Below, piece by piece: positions 55,070-62,721 of a stretch of DNA of 64,000 nt. The notes under the pieces are model-generated. The model had not been told where the DNA came from, did no database searches, and was given only the letters and a program-made list of their open reading frames with translations. The first letter of the stretch is position 1. Every line of letters starts with the position of its first letter. Made by a program: the position numbers and the translations under genes. The DNA comes from an uncultured Acidovorax sp. (GTDB lineage: Bacteria; Pseudomonadota; Gammaproteobacteria; Burkholderiales; Burkholderiaceae_C), in NCBI GenBank assembly GCA_913774955.1, contig CAJYKV010000001.1:1-64000 (forward strand), read 5' to 3'.

Positions 55070-55351
55070 TCAGGCCTCGACCTTGACGCCTTTCCAGAAC
55101 GCGAAGCGTCCGCGGATCTGTTCGGCCTCGGGCAGGGGATCGGCGTAGGTCCAGGCGGCGTCCGGATTGAGTTCGCCGTCGACCAGCAGCGACCGGTAGG
55201 TCGCCTGGCCCTTCCATGGGCAGGTGGTGCGGTGGTTGCTGAACGTGAAGTACTGGGCCTTCAGCGCGCTCTCGGGGAAGTAGTGGTTGCCCTCGACGAG
55301 GACCGTGTCGTCGCTCTCGGCGACGACCACGCCGTTCCAGGTGGCTTTCAT
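55070..55351 (-). CDS. DUF427 family protein
   Basis: A 93-residue protein of the DUF427 family. It has MKATWNGVVVAESDDTVLVEGNHYFP at the start, then the family hallmark TCPWKGQATYRSLLVDG and a late AWTYADP segment. Structures of the family show a small beta-tent fold; the function is unknown. ATG 55351 gives the usual length. It ends 124 bp before the histidine kinase stop and is not part of that operon by spacing. Confidence 0.88.
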   Translation of the reverse strand: MKATWNGVVVAESDDTVLVEGNHYFPESALKAQYFTFSNHRTTCPWKGQATYRSLLVDGELNPDAAWTYADPLPEAEQIRGRFAFWKGVKVEA

Positions 55352-55475
55352 GGGGATGGGGTGGGGTTGGAGGTGGATGGGGCTGCACGCTGGCAGGCGC
55401 GGACGCCGGGGGGCCTCCGCCACGCCTGCACCATACCCGGTTTTCAAGGGTCTGGGCGCTGCCGGCCGGGCCCGC

Positions 55476-58007
55476 TCACTGTGGCGAGGGGCTGGCTTCC
55501 ACGGGGCCGCGGGCGGGCAGTTCGATGTGGAACACGGCACCGCCTTCGATGTTGCGCGCATGGATCCGGCCCTGCAGCGCCTCGACGATCTTGCGGCAGA
55601 TCGCCAGGCCCAGTCCCGTGCCGCCGAAGCCGTTGCGCGTGGCGCTCGATTGGGCGAAGGCCTCGAAGATGCGTTCCAGTTCGGCCTCGGGAATGCCGGG
55701 GCCCTGGTCCTCCACCTCGATGTGGATCATGTCCTGGCAGTCGACGGCCGCGCGCAGCTGCACGCGGGAGCCGTCGGGCGAGAACTTGATGGCATTGGCG
55801 AGCACGTTGCGCACCACCTGCTGGAAACGCTGCGGATCCACCTTGGCGACGAGCGGGCCCTGCGGGAGATCGATGCGCAGTTCCTGCCGCCGCGACGCGA
55901 CGAGCGGCTCCAGCTCGCGCGCCACCGTGCGGACGTGCCCGCGCAGATCGGTGCGCTCGAGGTGGAAGGTGCCGATGGAGCTTTCGATCTTGGCGACGTC
56001 GAGCAGGTCGTTGACGAGGGCCAGCAGGCGGTGGCCCGCCGCATGGATGTCGGTGAACATCGACCACAGCTGCGCCTCCTGAGTGCGCGCGGTGCCCAGC
56101 TCGGCGAAGCCGATGATCGCCTGCAGCGGCGTGCGCAGTTCGTGGCTCATGTTGGCGACGAATTCGGACCGGGTGCGCGCCGATTCCTCGGCCGCGTCGT
56201 GCGCCTCGCGGATCGCGCGCTCGGCCTCGCGGAACTCGCTGATGTCCATGAGGATGCTGAGCACGCCCGTGACCTCGCCACGGTCGACCTCCACGGCGGC
56301 CTTGAGCACGCGCGTCGCGCGCCGCACGCCGTCGCCGTAGGGAAGATCCATCTCCAGCGTCCTGCCGCCGCCGCCCTCGGCGATGGCTGCGTCGTCGGCC
56401 GTCTCGCCCGGGTACAGCTCCAGGCACTCGCCGACGATGCGGTCGCGGTGGCGTCCCATCGCCTGCTCCCAGGCACGGTTGACGAGGACGACGCGGTGGC
56501 AGCGGTCGGTGAGCATCATCGGCTGCGGACTGGTTTCCAGCAGCAGGTTCTGGAAGGCGAGCTGCGCGCGCAGGCGATGGTAGGCCTGCTCGCGCTCGGT
56601 GACGTCCACCGCGCTGCCGACGAAGCCGAGCAGCGCCCCGTCCGGCGCACACAGCGGGACCGCGGCCACGTCGAGCACGCGCTCACCGCCCTGCGGAGAG
56701 AGCAGCCGCACCTGGCGCGTGCGCACCGCGACGCCGGAATCGGGGGCGAGCATCGCGGCCACGCGTTCGCGGCTGTCCGGCTGGACGAGGTCCTGCAACC
56801 GCAGGCCGATGGCGGAGGCGGGCGGCTGGCTGCTGAGCGCCGTCCAGCGCGCGTTGACGTAAGTGATCGCACCGTCCCGATCGGTGCGGAAGATCAGCTC
56901 CTGCACGCTGCGCAGCAGCAGCGCAAGATCGCGCTCGCTGCGCACGATGCGCTCCTGCGCCGCATCGACGGCCCGGCGGGCGGCCTCCCGCGAGCGCAGG
57001 CTGCGCCAGGCGATCCAGGTGAGCGCCAGCGCGAGCAGCACCATGGTCGCCTCCACGGCCAGAAACGGGTAGTAGCCCGCGAACCAGCGTGCGAAGGCGG
57101 CGCTCTTCGGCTCTTCGACGATCACCACCAGCGGGCGGCTGCGTGAGGCGCGGTAGGCGACGATGCGGTCGGGGCCGAGCACGCCCAGGCCGGTGTAGCT
57201 GCCGCGTTCGTGATAGGGCAGCAGGCTGTTGAACACCGGCAGCGACGACACGTCGTGCAGGGGCAGGTCGCGCACGAAGATCGAGGACGCCAGCACCTGG
57301 CCGTCGTCCGACGCGATCACCGCGTCGTAGGAGAGCGCCTCCAGCGCGAGGTACTGGAAGTTCGAGAGGGCGTCCGGGTTGATCAGGGCCATCAGCACGA
57401 GCGGCGTGCCGGCGGCATCGCGGAATCCGTACATCAGCGGGATGAACGCCAGGCCGGGCGGGATGGAGGCCGCGGCGGCGGCGCCGCTCAGGCTTTCCAG
57501 CCCGCGTCCGGGAAGCAGCGGACCGATGCGCTGGATCCGCGCCGCGGGCAGCGGCCCGAGCCGGGCGGTGTCGATGCGGATGCCGGAGGCGGCCGGGTCG
57601 GTGCTCGCCAGCACGTGGCCTTCCAGGTCCAGCACCGCGACGCTGCGCACGAAGGTCAGTGCCGTGAGCACCTGCCGCATGGCGTTCTCCGTGCCGTCCC
57701 GGTCGGCGGACCCGGCCTGCAGTGCCGGCGTCTGCGACAGGCTGAACAGCACCATTTCCCCCGCTTCGAAGGTCCGCGTGGTCTGGTCTTCGAGCACGCG
57801 GGCCAGCAGCTGGGCCTGGCTTTCGCTGGTGGCGAAGGCGCCGCGCAGGTCGCCCAGGCTCACCACCAGCGCGCCGGTGAGCGCGGCGGCCGCCGCGAGC
57901 AGCCCGACGGCGAGCACCACGGTGCTCGCGGGCAGGGCGCCGCGCCGTGCGATGCAGCGGCCGCCGGCCCGCAGCAGCATCCTGTGCAGGAAGCAGCGCC
58001 AGATCAT
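55476..58007 (-). CDS. Membrane sensor histidine kinase with extracytoplasmic domain and two PAS domains
   Basis: An 843-residue kinase. Helix 1 spans ~27-51 and a periplasmic sensor of ~260 residues (possibly dCache-like) reaches helix 2 at ~313-334. PAS1 lies at ~360-470 (LIFRTDRDGAITYVNARW), PAS2 at ~487-595 (PMMLTDRCHRVVLVNRAWE), HisKA at ~612-680 with His622 in VANMSHELRTPLQAIIGF, and an HATPase with NVLANAIKFSPDG, DQGPGIP and GTGLGLAI. There is no receiver or HPt domain of its own. Its ATG overlaps the stop of the solute-binding-protein gene (ATGA), so it is made together with that sensor and the upstream receiver. Confidence 0.92.
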   Translation of the reverse strand: MIWRCFLHRMLLRAGGRCIARRGALPASTVVLAVGLLAAAAALTGALVVSLGDLRGAFATSESQAQLLARVLEDQTTRTFEAGEMVLFSLSQTPALQAGSADRDGTENAMRQVLTALTFVRSVAVLDLEGHVLASTDPAASGIRIDTARLGPLPAARIQRIGPLLPGRGLESLSGAAAAASIPPGLAFIPLMYGFRDAAGTPLVLMALINPDALSNFQYLALEALSYDAVIASDDGQVLASSIFVRDLPLHDVSSLPVFNSLLPYHERGSYTGLGVLGPDRIVAYRASRSRPLVVIVEEPKSAAFARWFAGYYPFLAVEATMVLLALALTWIAWRSLRSREAARRAVDAAQERIVRSERDLALLLRSVQELIFRTDRDGAITYVNARWTALSSQPPASAIGLRLQDLVQPDSRERVAAMLAPDSGVAVRTRQVRLLSPQGGERVLDVAAVPLCAPDGALLGFVGSAVDVTEREQAYHRLRAQLAFQNLLLETSPQPMMLTDRCHRVVLVNRAWEQAMGRHRDRIVGECLELYPGETADDAAIAEGGGGRTLEMDLPYGDGVRRATRVLKAAVEVDRGEVTGVLSILMDISEFREAERAIREAHDAAEESARTRSEFVANMSHELRTPLQAIIGFAELGTARTQEAQLWSMFTDIHAAGHRLLALVNDLLDVAKIESSIGTFHLERTDLRGHVRTVARELEPLVASRRQELRIDLPQGPLVAKVDPQRFQQVVRNVLANAIKFSPDGSRVQLRAAVDCQDMIHIEVEDQGPGIPEAELERIFEAFAQSSATRNGFGGTGLGLAICRKIVEALQGRIHARNIEGGAVFHIELPARGPVEASPSPQ

Positions 58008-58846
58008 GGCACCACCAATGCGCCGAGGCCGTGGCGCTGCGCCGCCGCGGCGAGCCGGCCGTCGCCCTTGATGCGCGCCACGAAGTCGTCCACGACGGCG
58101 GTCCATTCCGCATCCCCCGGACGCACCGCGTAGGCCGACGGGATGCGCAGTACCTCCGAGGGCGGTGTGACCACCCGCATCCAGTCCGCGTTTTCCACGA
58201 GCTGGCGCGCGTAGATGTCGTTGGTCAGGAACACGTCGACGCGGCCCGCCGCCAGCTCGCGCTCCCGCGTGCGGGGCGCGGGCACGCGCACGACGGTGGC
58301 GCGCCGGAAGTACGCCAGGACGGCCGGCAGGATCGATGCGCCGTTCTGCACGCCGATGGCCACGCCGGGCTGGTCGATGTCGTCCCAGTCCCGCACCACG
58401 GGGTTGCTCTTGGTGGTGACGGCCTGCAGGCCGCTCTGGAGGTAGGGCCGGCTGAACCGCAGCAACTGCATGCGCGGCTGCAGCATGCCGATCGCCGACA
58501 TGCCGACGTCGCAGCGCTGCTCCGTCAGGTCTTCCACGAGGGTTTCGTGGGCGGAATCCACGTACTCGAGCCGCACTCCGAGGTCGGCGGCGAACTGCCG
58601 CGACAGATCGATGTCCATGCCGCTCAGCTGCAGCGTGCGCGGATTGCGGTAGCTCACGCCGTGGTAGCTGGGCCAGATGCACACCCGCACCACGCCGGAG
58701 GCCCGCACGCGGTCGGCGACCGGTCCCGCCGAGGCGCAGGACCCTGCGCAGGCCAGGACGGCCGCCACGAGCAGGAAAAGCGGCCACGCCGCCGCATGGC
58801 GCCCGAGGCAGCGAAGGCGCGCAGTGCCGCTGGGGGAGGACTCCAT
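58004..58846 (-). CDS. Family 3 (amino-acid type) solute-binding protein linked to the kinase
   Basis: A 280-residue periplasmic binding protein (SBP_bac_3). A hydrophobic export signal (PLFLLVAAVLACAGSCASA) could be a lipobox or ordinary cleavage site. The lobes follow with SGMDIDLSRQFAADLG and IGMLQPRMQLLRFSRPYLQSG, where the Arg typically binds a ligand carboxylate. No ABC permease or ATPase genes are nearby. It overlaps the receiver gene by 1 bp and the kinase gene by 4 bp, so it is probably a ligand sensor for the kinase rather than a transport component, like the fused domains of BvgS/EvgS. Confidence 0.85.
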   Translation of the reverse strand: MESSPSGTARLRCLGRHAAAWPLFLLVAAVLACAGSCASAGPVADRVRASGVVRVCIWPSYHGVSYRNPRTLQLSGMDIDLSRQFAADLGVRLEYVDSAHETLVEDLTEQRCDVGMSAIGMLQPRMQLLRFSRPYLQSGLQAVTTKSNPVVRDWDDIDQPGVAIGVQNGASILPAVLAYFRRATVVRVPAPRTRERELAAGRVDVFLTNDIYARQLVENADWMRVVTPPSEVLRIPSAYAVRPGDAEWTAVVDDFVARIKGDGRLAAAAQRHGLGALVVP

Positions 58847-59229
58847 CAACGGGCGGCGACCGGGGAGGGCCCCAGGCACAGCACCTTCTCGGCGATCTGT
58901 GCGGGACTGAACGGCTTGGCGATGAATTCGTCGGCACCGGCCTGCAGCCCAGCGTCCCGGTCACGCATGCTGTCGCGGGCGCTGAGCATGATCACCTGCG
59001 TACGCGCCAGCGACGGCGTGCTGCGGATGCGGCGGCAGACTTCCAGGCCGTCGATGCCGCCGGGCATCATCACATCCAGAAGCACGATGTCGGGGCGCTG
59101 GGCGTGCGCCATGGCCAGGGCCGCCGTGCCGTTCTCGGCCTCGTGCAGCGTCAGGCCCTGGTCCTCCAGCGTCATGCGCAGCAGGCGGCGGATATCCGCG
59201 TGGTCGTCGACGATCAGGACTGTTTTCAT
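58846..59229 (-). CDS. Single-domain response regulator
   Basis: A 127-residue receiver with no output domain: acidic pocket VDD (8-9), phospho-acceptor Asp52 (LLDVMMPGGIDG), Ser83 and Lys105 (FIAKPFSP). It is the first gene of the receiver-SBP-kinase operon; its stop shares a base with the next start. ATG 59229 is used; a start 39 codons upstream would run through the promoter. Such stand-alone receivers relay phosphate to an HPt protein or act on a partner such as a flagellar or enzyme target. Confidence 0.9.
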   Translation of the reverse strand: MKTVLIVDDHADIRRLLRMTLEDQGLTLHEAENGTAALAMAHAQRPDIVLLDVMMPGGIDGLEVCRRIRSTPSLARTQVIMLSARDSMRDRDAGLQAGADEFIAKPFSPAQIAEKVLCLGPSPVAAR

Positions 59230-59259
59230 GAAATACGCAGGTGCGCAGGCAAAGTACGA

Positions 59260-59288
59260 ATCATATTTATTAGATTTGACGTATGCAA
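59260..59288 (-). promoter_or_regulatory. Promoter of the receiver-SBP-kinase operon
   Basis: On the minus strand TTGCAT (59288-59283) and TATGAT (59265-59260) are separated by exactly 17 bp, a strong sigma70 match in an AT-rich patch that stands out from its GC-rich surroundings. The start codon is 31 bp downstream of the -10. Confidence 0.65.
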
Positions 59289-59306
59289 GTGCTGCTTTCA
59301 TATAGT
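59276..59306 (+). promoter_or_regulatory. Promoter of the HTH-receiver gene, overlapping the opposite promoter
   Basis: TTGACG (59276-59281) and TATAGT (59301-59306), or ATATAG one base earlier, are 18-19 bp apart on the plus strand. It overlaps the divergent promoter at 59260-59288, so the two polymerases would compete. The ATG is at 59348. Confidence 0.5.
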
Positions 59307-59347
59307 TGTGCCACGGCCGAGCCTGTTGAGCATCGCGGACGGGCACA

Positions 59348-59983
59348 ATGTCAACTATGCCGAATTCCGAAGTACCCCTGCCAGACCACTACACCACCCT
59401 GGAAACCGCCAAATTGCTAGGCATGGCCGTCCGGTCCATTCAGCTGATGGTGGACCGGGGCGAACTGGAGGCCTGGAAGACCCCCGGCGGGCACCGCCGG
59501 ATCTCGCGGGATTCGGTCGAACGCTGGCTGCGCAGCCGTGAAGTGGGCGGCGCGTCGTCCGCTCCCGGCGCGGCGCCGATGCGCGGCGGCTTCTCGGGCC
59601 GGCCGAAGGTGCTGCTCATCGAGGACTCGGTCCACTACCAGAACCTCATCCGGCTGCTGCTCGAGCAGCAGTTCCCGGAAGTGGCGCTGCACATCGCCAG
59701 CGATGGCATCGCCGGCCTGGCCATGTGCGGCAAGCTCGAGCCGGACGTGCTGATCGTGGACATCCTGTTGCCGGGCCTCGACGGCGCGGCGCTCATCACC
59801 AGCCTGCGTTCGCACGCGCAGTTCGCCCGCGTGCAGCTCGTCGTGGTGACGTCTCTCACCGAAGAAGAGCGTGCCCCCTATGCGTTCGCGCTGCAGGGGC
59901 TGCCGGTCATCCAGAAGCCCGCACTGGTGGCGGAGCTTCCGGGCGCGCTGCGCACCTGTCTCTCGGCCGCGGTACGGGGCTGA
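59348..59983 (+). CDS. N-terminal HTH (excisionase/MerR-like) fused to C-terminal receiver
   Basis: A 211-residue protein. Residues ~14-62 are an excisionase/MerR-type HTH (YTTLETAKLLGMAVRSIQLM... AWKTPGGHRRISRDSVERWL), a ~20-residue linker follows, and residues ~86-205 are a receiver with Glu92-Asp93, phospho-acceptor Asp138 (LIVDILLPGLDG), Thr168 and Lys190. Most response regulators have the receiver first; this order is reversed. It is divergent from the receiver-SBP-kinase operon and 14 bp ahead of the receiver-HPt gene. It is the only obvious DNA-binding output of the cluster. Confidence 0.88.
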   Translation: MSTMPNSEVPLPDHYTTLETAKLLGMAVRSIQLMVDRGELEAWKTPGGHRRISRDSVERWLRSREVGGASSAPGAAPMRGGFSGRPKVLLIEDSVHYQNLIRLLLEQQFPEVALHIASDGIAGLAMCGKLEPDVLIVDILLPGLDGAALITSLRSHAQFARVQLVVVTSLTEEERAPYAFALQGLPVIQKPALVAELPGALRTCLSAAVRG

Positions 59984-59997
59984 GCGGCAGCCACCCC

Positions 59998-60765
59998 ATG
60001 GGCCCAGGCGCGGCTTCGCCGAATCCGGTCGTCCTCCTGGTGGAGGACGACCCTTCGGTCGCGCGCTTCGTGGAAATGGCGCTCGACCGGCTGCCCGTGT
60101 CGGTGCAGGTGTCCCCAAGCGTCGAGTCGGCGCTCGCATGGCTGAAGGCGAACCGCGCGGCGCTGGTGATCACCGATCTGATGATGCCCGGGGAGTCGGG
60201 CGTCGGCCTGCTGCACCGGCTGCAGGCCACGCCGGCACTGGCCGCCGGCGCGCGCGTGGTGGTGCTCAGCGCCGGGCTCGACCATGCGGTGCGCCAGGAT
60301 CTGCTCGACTGCGGCGCCTGGCGCGCGCTCGACAAACCGGTGGCCGTCTCGGTGCTGGAGGGCTGCGTGCGCGAAGCGCTGGCGGACCACCTGGCCGCGG
60401 CAGTTCCTGCCGCGCCGGCCGCCCATGCCGCGGACGGCGCGCAGGACGCGGCGTCCGCCGACGCGGTGCGGGCCGCTATCCGGGAATACTTCGGCGGCGA
60501 TTCCGTGCTGTTCGACCAGTACCGCACCGCCTGCCTGGCGCAGTTCGCCCGCGATGCCGTGGACGGAGAGCGCGCGCTGCAGACCGCCGACCTGAAGGCA
60601 TTGCGCCGTCTGGGCCACAGCCTGGCGGGCGTTCTGCGCGCACTGGGCCGGGCGGAGGACGCCGCGCTGGCCCGTCTCATGGAAGAGGCTGCTCTTCAGG
60701 GACGGACCGACGCGCTGCGCGGCCATTGGGCCCTTCTGCGCGAGCGCCTGGTCGCTCCGCGCTGA
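59998..60765 (+). CDS. Receiver-HPt protein
   Basis: A 255-residue protein. The N-terminal receiver has phospho-acceptor Asp60 (LVITDLMMPGESG), Ser91 and Lys113 (ALDKPVAV). After an Ala-rich linker, residues ~155-250 form an HPt domain with His207 in RRLGHSLAGVLRALG; the usual Lys two residues after the conserved Leu is Ala. It can in principle accept phosphate from the kinase on Asp60 and pass it between receivers via His207. It lies 14 bp behind the HTH-receiver gene. Confidence 0.85.
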   Translation: MGPGAASPNPVVLLVEDDPSVARFVEMALDRLPVSVQVSPSVESALAWLKANRAALVITDLMMPGESGVGLLHRLQATPALAAGARVVVLSAGLDHAVRQDLLDCGAWRALDKPVAVSVLEGCVREALADHLAAAVPAAPAAHAADGAQDAASADAVRAAIREYFGGDSVLFDQYRTACLAQFARDAVDGERALQTADLKALRRLGHSLAGVLRALGRAEDAALARLMEEAALQGRTDALRGHWALLRERLVAPR

Positions 60766-60961
60766 GTGCCACCGGCCGCGGGCCGGTGTTCCATGCTGGG
60801 GAATATGGAGAAATCCTGATTGGATTCATCTCCGACTGATGTCATGGAATTGATAGATGTAATCACGTGCGTGACCGATCGTTCATATCATTCGCCTGCC
60901 TTCTCCGCAGCCGCTGCCCATGCAGGGCAGCCTGCCTCCGCATCTCCAAAAGTATTCCAAC

Positions 60962-62623
60962 ATGACCGCTTTTTCCCGCATCGGCATCGCCAGACGGTTG
61001 TATGCCGTCTGCATCGTCCTCATCCTGGCGCTGGCCGGCGCCGCGGCCATGGCCTGGGTGCAGCTTGGCAACGTGGGAGCGCTGGCCCATGCCACCGAGC
61101 ATGTGCGCGTGCCCCAGCTCACGCGCATCGCCGCGATCGAGCTGAGCATCACGCAGATCTCCCTGCAGATCCGCCACGCCATGCTGGTGCGGTCGCCGGA
61201 GGCCATCAAGGCGACGCTGGCCGATATCGACACGAAATACCAGCGCATCGCCGACAACGACGCCGCGTTCCTCGCAGAACTGCAGGACCCGAAAGCGCGC
61301 GATGACTTCATCCATGTCTGGCAGGCGATGGAACAGGAGTTCAAACCCATCGCGGACCGCAACCTGAAGCTGGCCGTCGAAGGCCGCACCGAGGAAGCGG
61401 TGGCGGTGCTCGTGGGCGAGACGATTCCCATGCGCAACCGCCTCCTGGCCTGGCTGGGCCAGGAGCGCGAGCGCCAGACCGCGATGCTGCGGTCGGAAAT
61501 CACCAGCATCCAGGCGGATGCGCTGAAGACCCGCCGGCAATTGCTGGTGCTGGTGGTGGCGATCGCGCTGGGCCTCCTGGCTTTCTCCGGCTACATGGCC
61601 CATCTGCTCAAGCGCCGCGTGGCCGATTCGCGCCGGGTGGTCGAGCGCGTGCGGGACGGTGACCTGACCGTGCCGGTGGTGGACGGTGCCCGGGACGAAT
61701 TCAGCCCCTTGCTCGCCTCCATGGCCGAGATGCAGCAGGCCCTGACGCGCGTGGTGTCCACCGTGCGCGGAGGCTCCGACAGCGTGGCGACGGCTGCTGC
61801 GGAGATCGCCCAGGGCAACAACGACCTGTCCGCCCGCACCGAGCAGCAGGCGAGCGCGCTGGAGGAGACCGCGGCGTCGATGGACGAGCTGGGCGCCACG
61901 GTGCGGCAGAACGCCGACCATGCGCAGCAGGCGAGCCAGTTCGCGCGCAGTGCTTCCGACGTCGCAGCGCGCGGCGGCGAGGTGGTGGCGCAGGTGGTGC
62001 GCACGATGCGCGGCATCGACGAGAGCAGCGGCCGGATCGCTGAAATCACCGGCGTGATCGACGGCATCGCGTTCCAGACCAACATCCTGGCGCTGAATGC
62101 CGCCGTGGAGGCCGCCAGGGCCGGCGAGCAGGGCCGCGGTTTCGCGGTGGTGGCGTCGGAAGTGCGGAGTCTGGCGCAGCGCAGCGCCGAGGCTGCGAAG
62201 GAAATCAAAGGGCTCATCACCGCCAGCGTGGAGCGGGTGCGCCAGGGCTCGGAACTGGCGGACCAGGCCGGCGAAACCATGACCGAGGTGGTCGACTCCA
62301 TCCGCCGCGTGACGGAGGTGGTCTCCGAGATCAGCGTGGCGAGCCGCGAACAGAGCGCGGGCGTCGGGCAGGTGGGCGATGCGGTGACGCAGATGGACCA
62401 GGTCACGCAGCAGAACGCCGCGCTGGTGCAGCAGAGCGCCGCCGCTGCCGATGCGCTGCGGGCCCAGGCCGACCGGCTGGTGGCGGCGGTGGCGGTGTTC
62501 CGGCTGCAGGACGCGGAGACGCCCGGGGCCGGTCGTCCGCTGGCGGTGGGCGTGCCGCGCCCGGCGGCGCCTCGCACACCGGCGGCGCCGCGTCTCGCGC
62601 TCGGCGCGGGCGCGCTGGCTTAG
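60962..62623 (+). CDS. Methyl-accepting chemotaxis protein with four-helix-bundle sensor
   Basis: A 553-residue chemoreceptor. Helix 1 ([21 protein letters not shown]) leads to a ~145-residue periplasmic four-helix-bundle domain (4HB_MCP type, with [23 protein letters not shown]), then helix 2, HAMP and the MCP signalling domain with its conserved tip ([20 protein letters not shown]). ATG 60962 is used. It follows the receiver-HPt gene by 196 bp and may be under separate control. Its cytoplasmic part is similar in sequence to that of the other receptor at 10847. Confidence 0.93.
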   Translation: MTAFSRIGIARRLYAVCIVLILALAGAAAMAWVQLGNVGALAHATEHVRVPQLTRIAAIELSITQISLQIRHAMLVRSPEAIKATLADIDTKYQRIADNDAAFLAELQDPKARDDFIHVWQAMEQEFKPIADRNLKLAVEGRTEEAVAVLVGETIPMRNRLLAWLGQERERQTAMLRSEITSIQADALKTRRQLLVLVVAIALGLLAFSGYMAHLLKRRVADSRRVVERVRDGDLTVPVVDGARDEFSPLLASMAEMQQALTRVVSTVRGGSDSVATAAAEIAQGNNDLSARTEQQASALEETAASMDELGATVRQNADHAQQASQFARSASDVAARGGEVVAQVVRTMRGIDESSGRIAEITGVIDGIAFQTNILALNAAVEAARAGEQGRGFAVVASEVRSLAQRSAEAAKEIKGLITASVERVRQGSELADQAGETMTEVVDSIRRVTEVVSEISVASREQSAGVGQVGDAVTQMDQVTQQNAALVQQSAAAADALRAQADRLVAAVAVFRLQDAETPGAGRPLAVGVPRPAAPRTPAAPRLALGAGALA

Positions 62624-62721
62624 CGCATGCCGCAGCGGCTCGCGTTGCACCGGGCAGCGCACTGCCGGATTCCGGGCAGGCGCCCGCAGGCCGTGCCGCG
62701 CTGCAGTAACCTCGGCGGGGT

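Noticed and set aside
58004-58846. ABC amino-acid transporter component
   Set aside because: No permease or ATPase gene exists on either side, and the gene overlaps a receiver and a histidine kinase gene; a sensory role is more likely.
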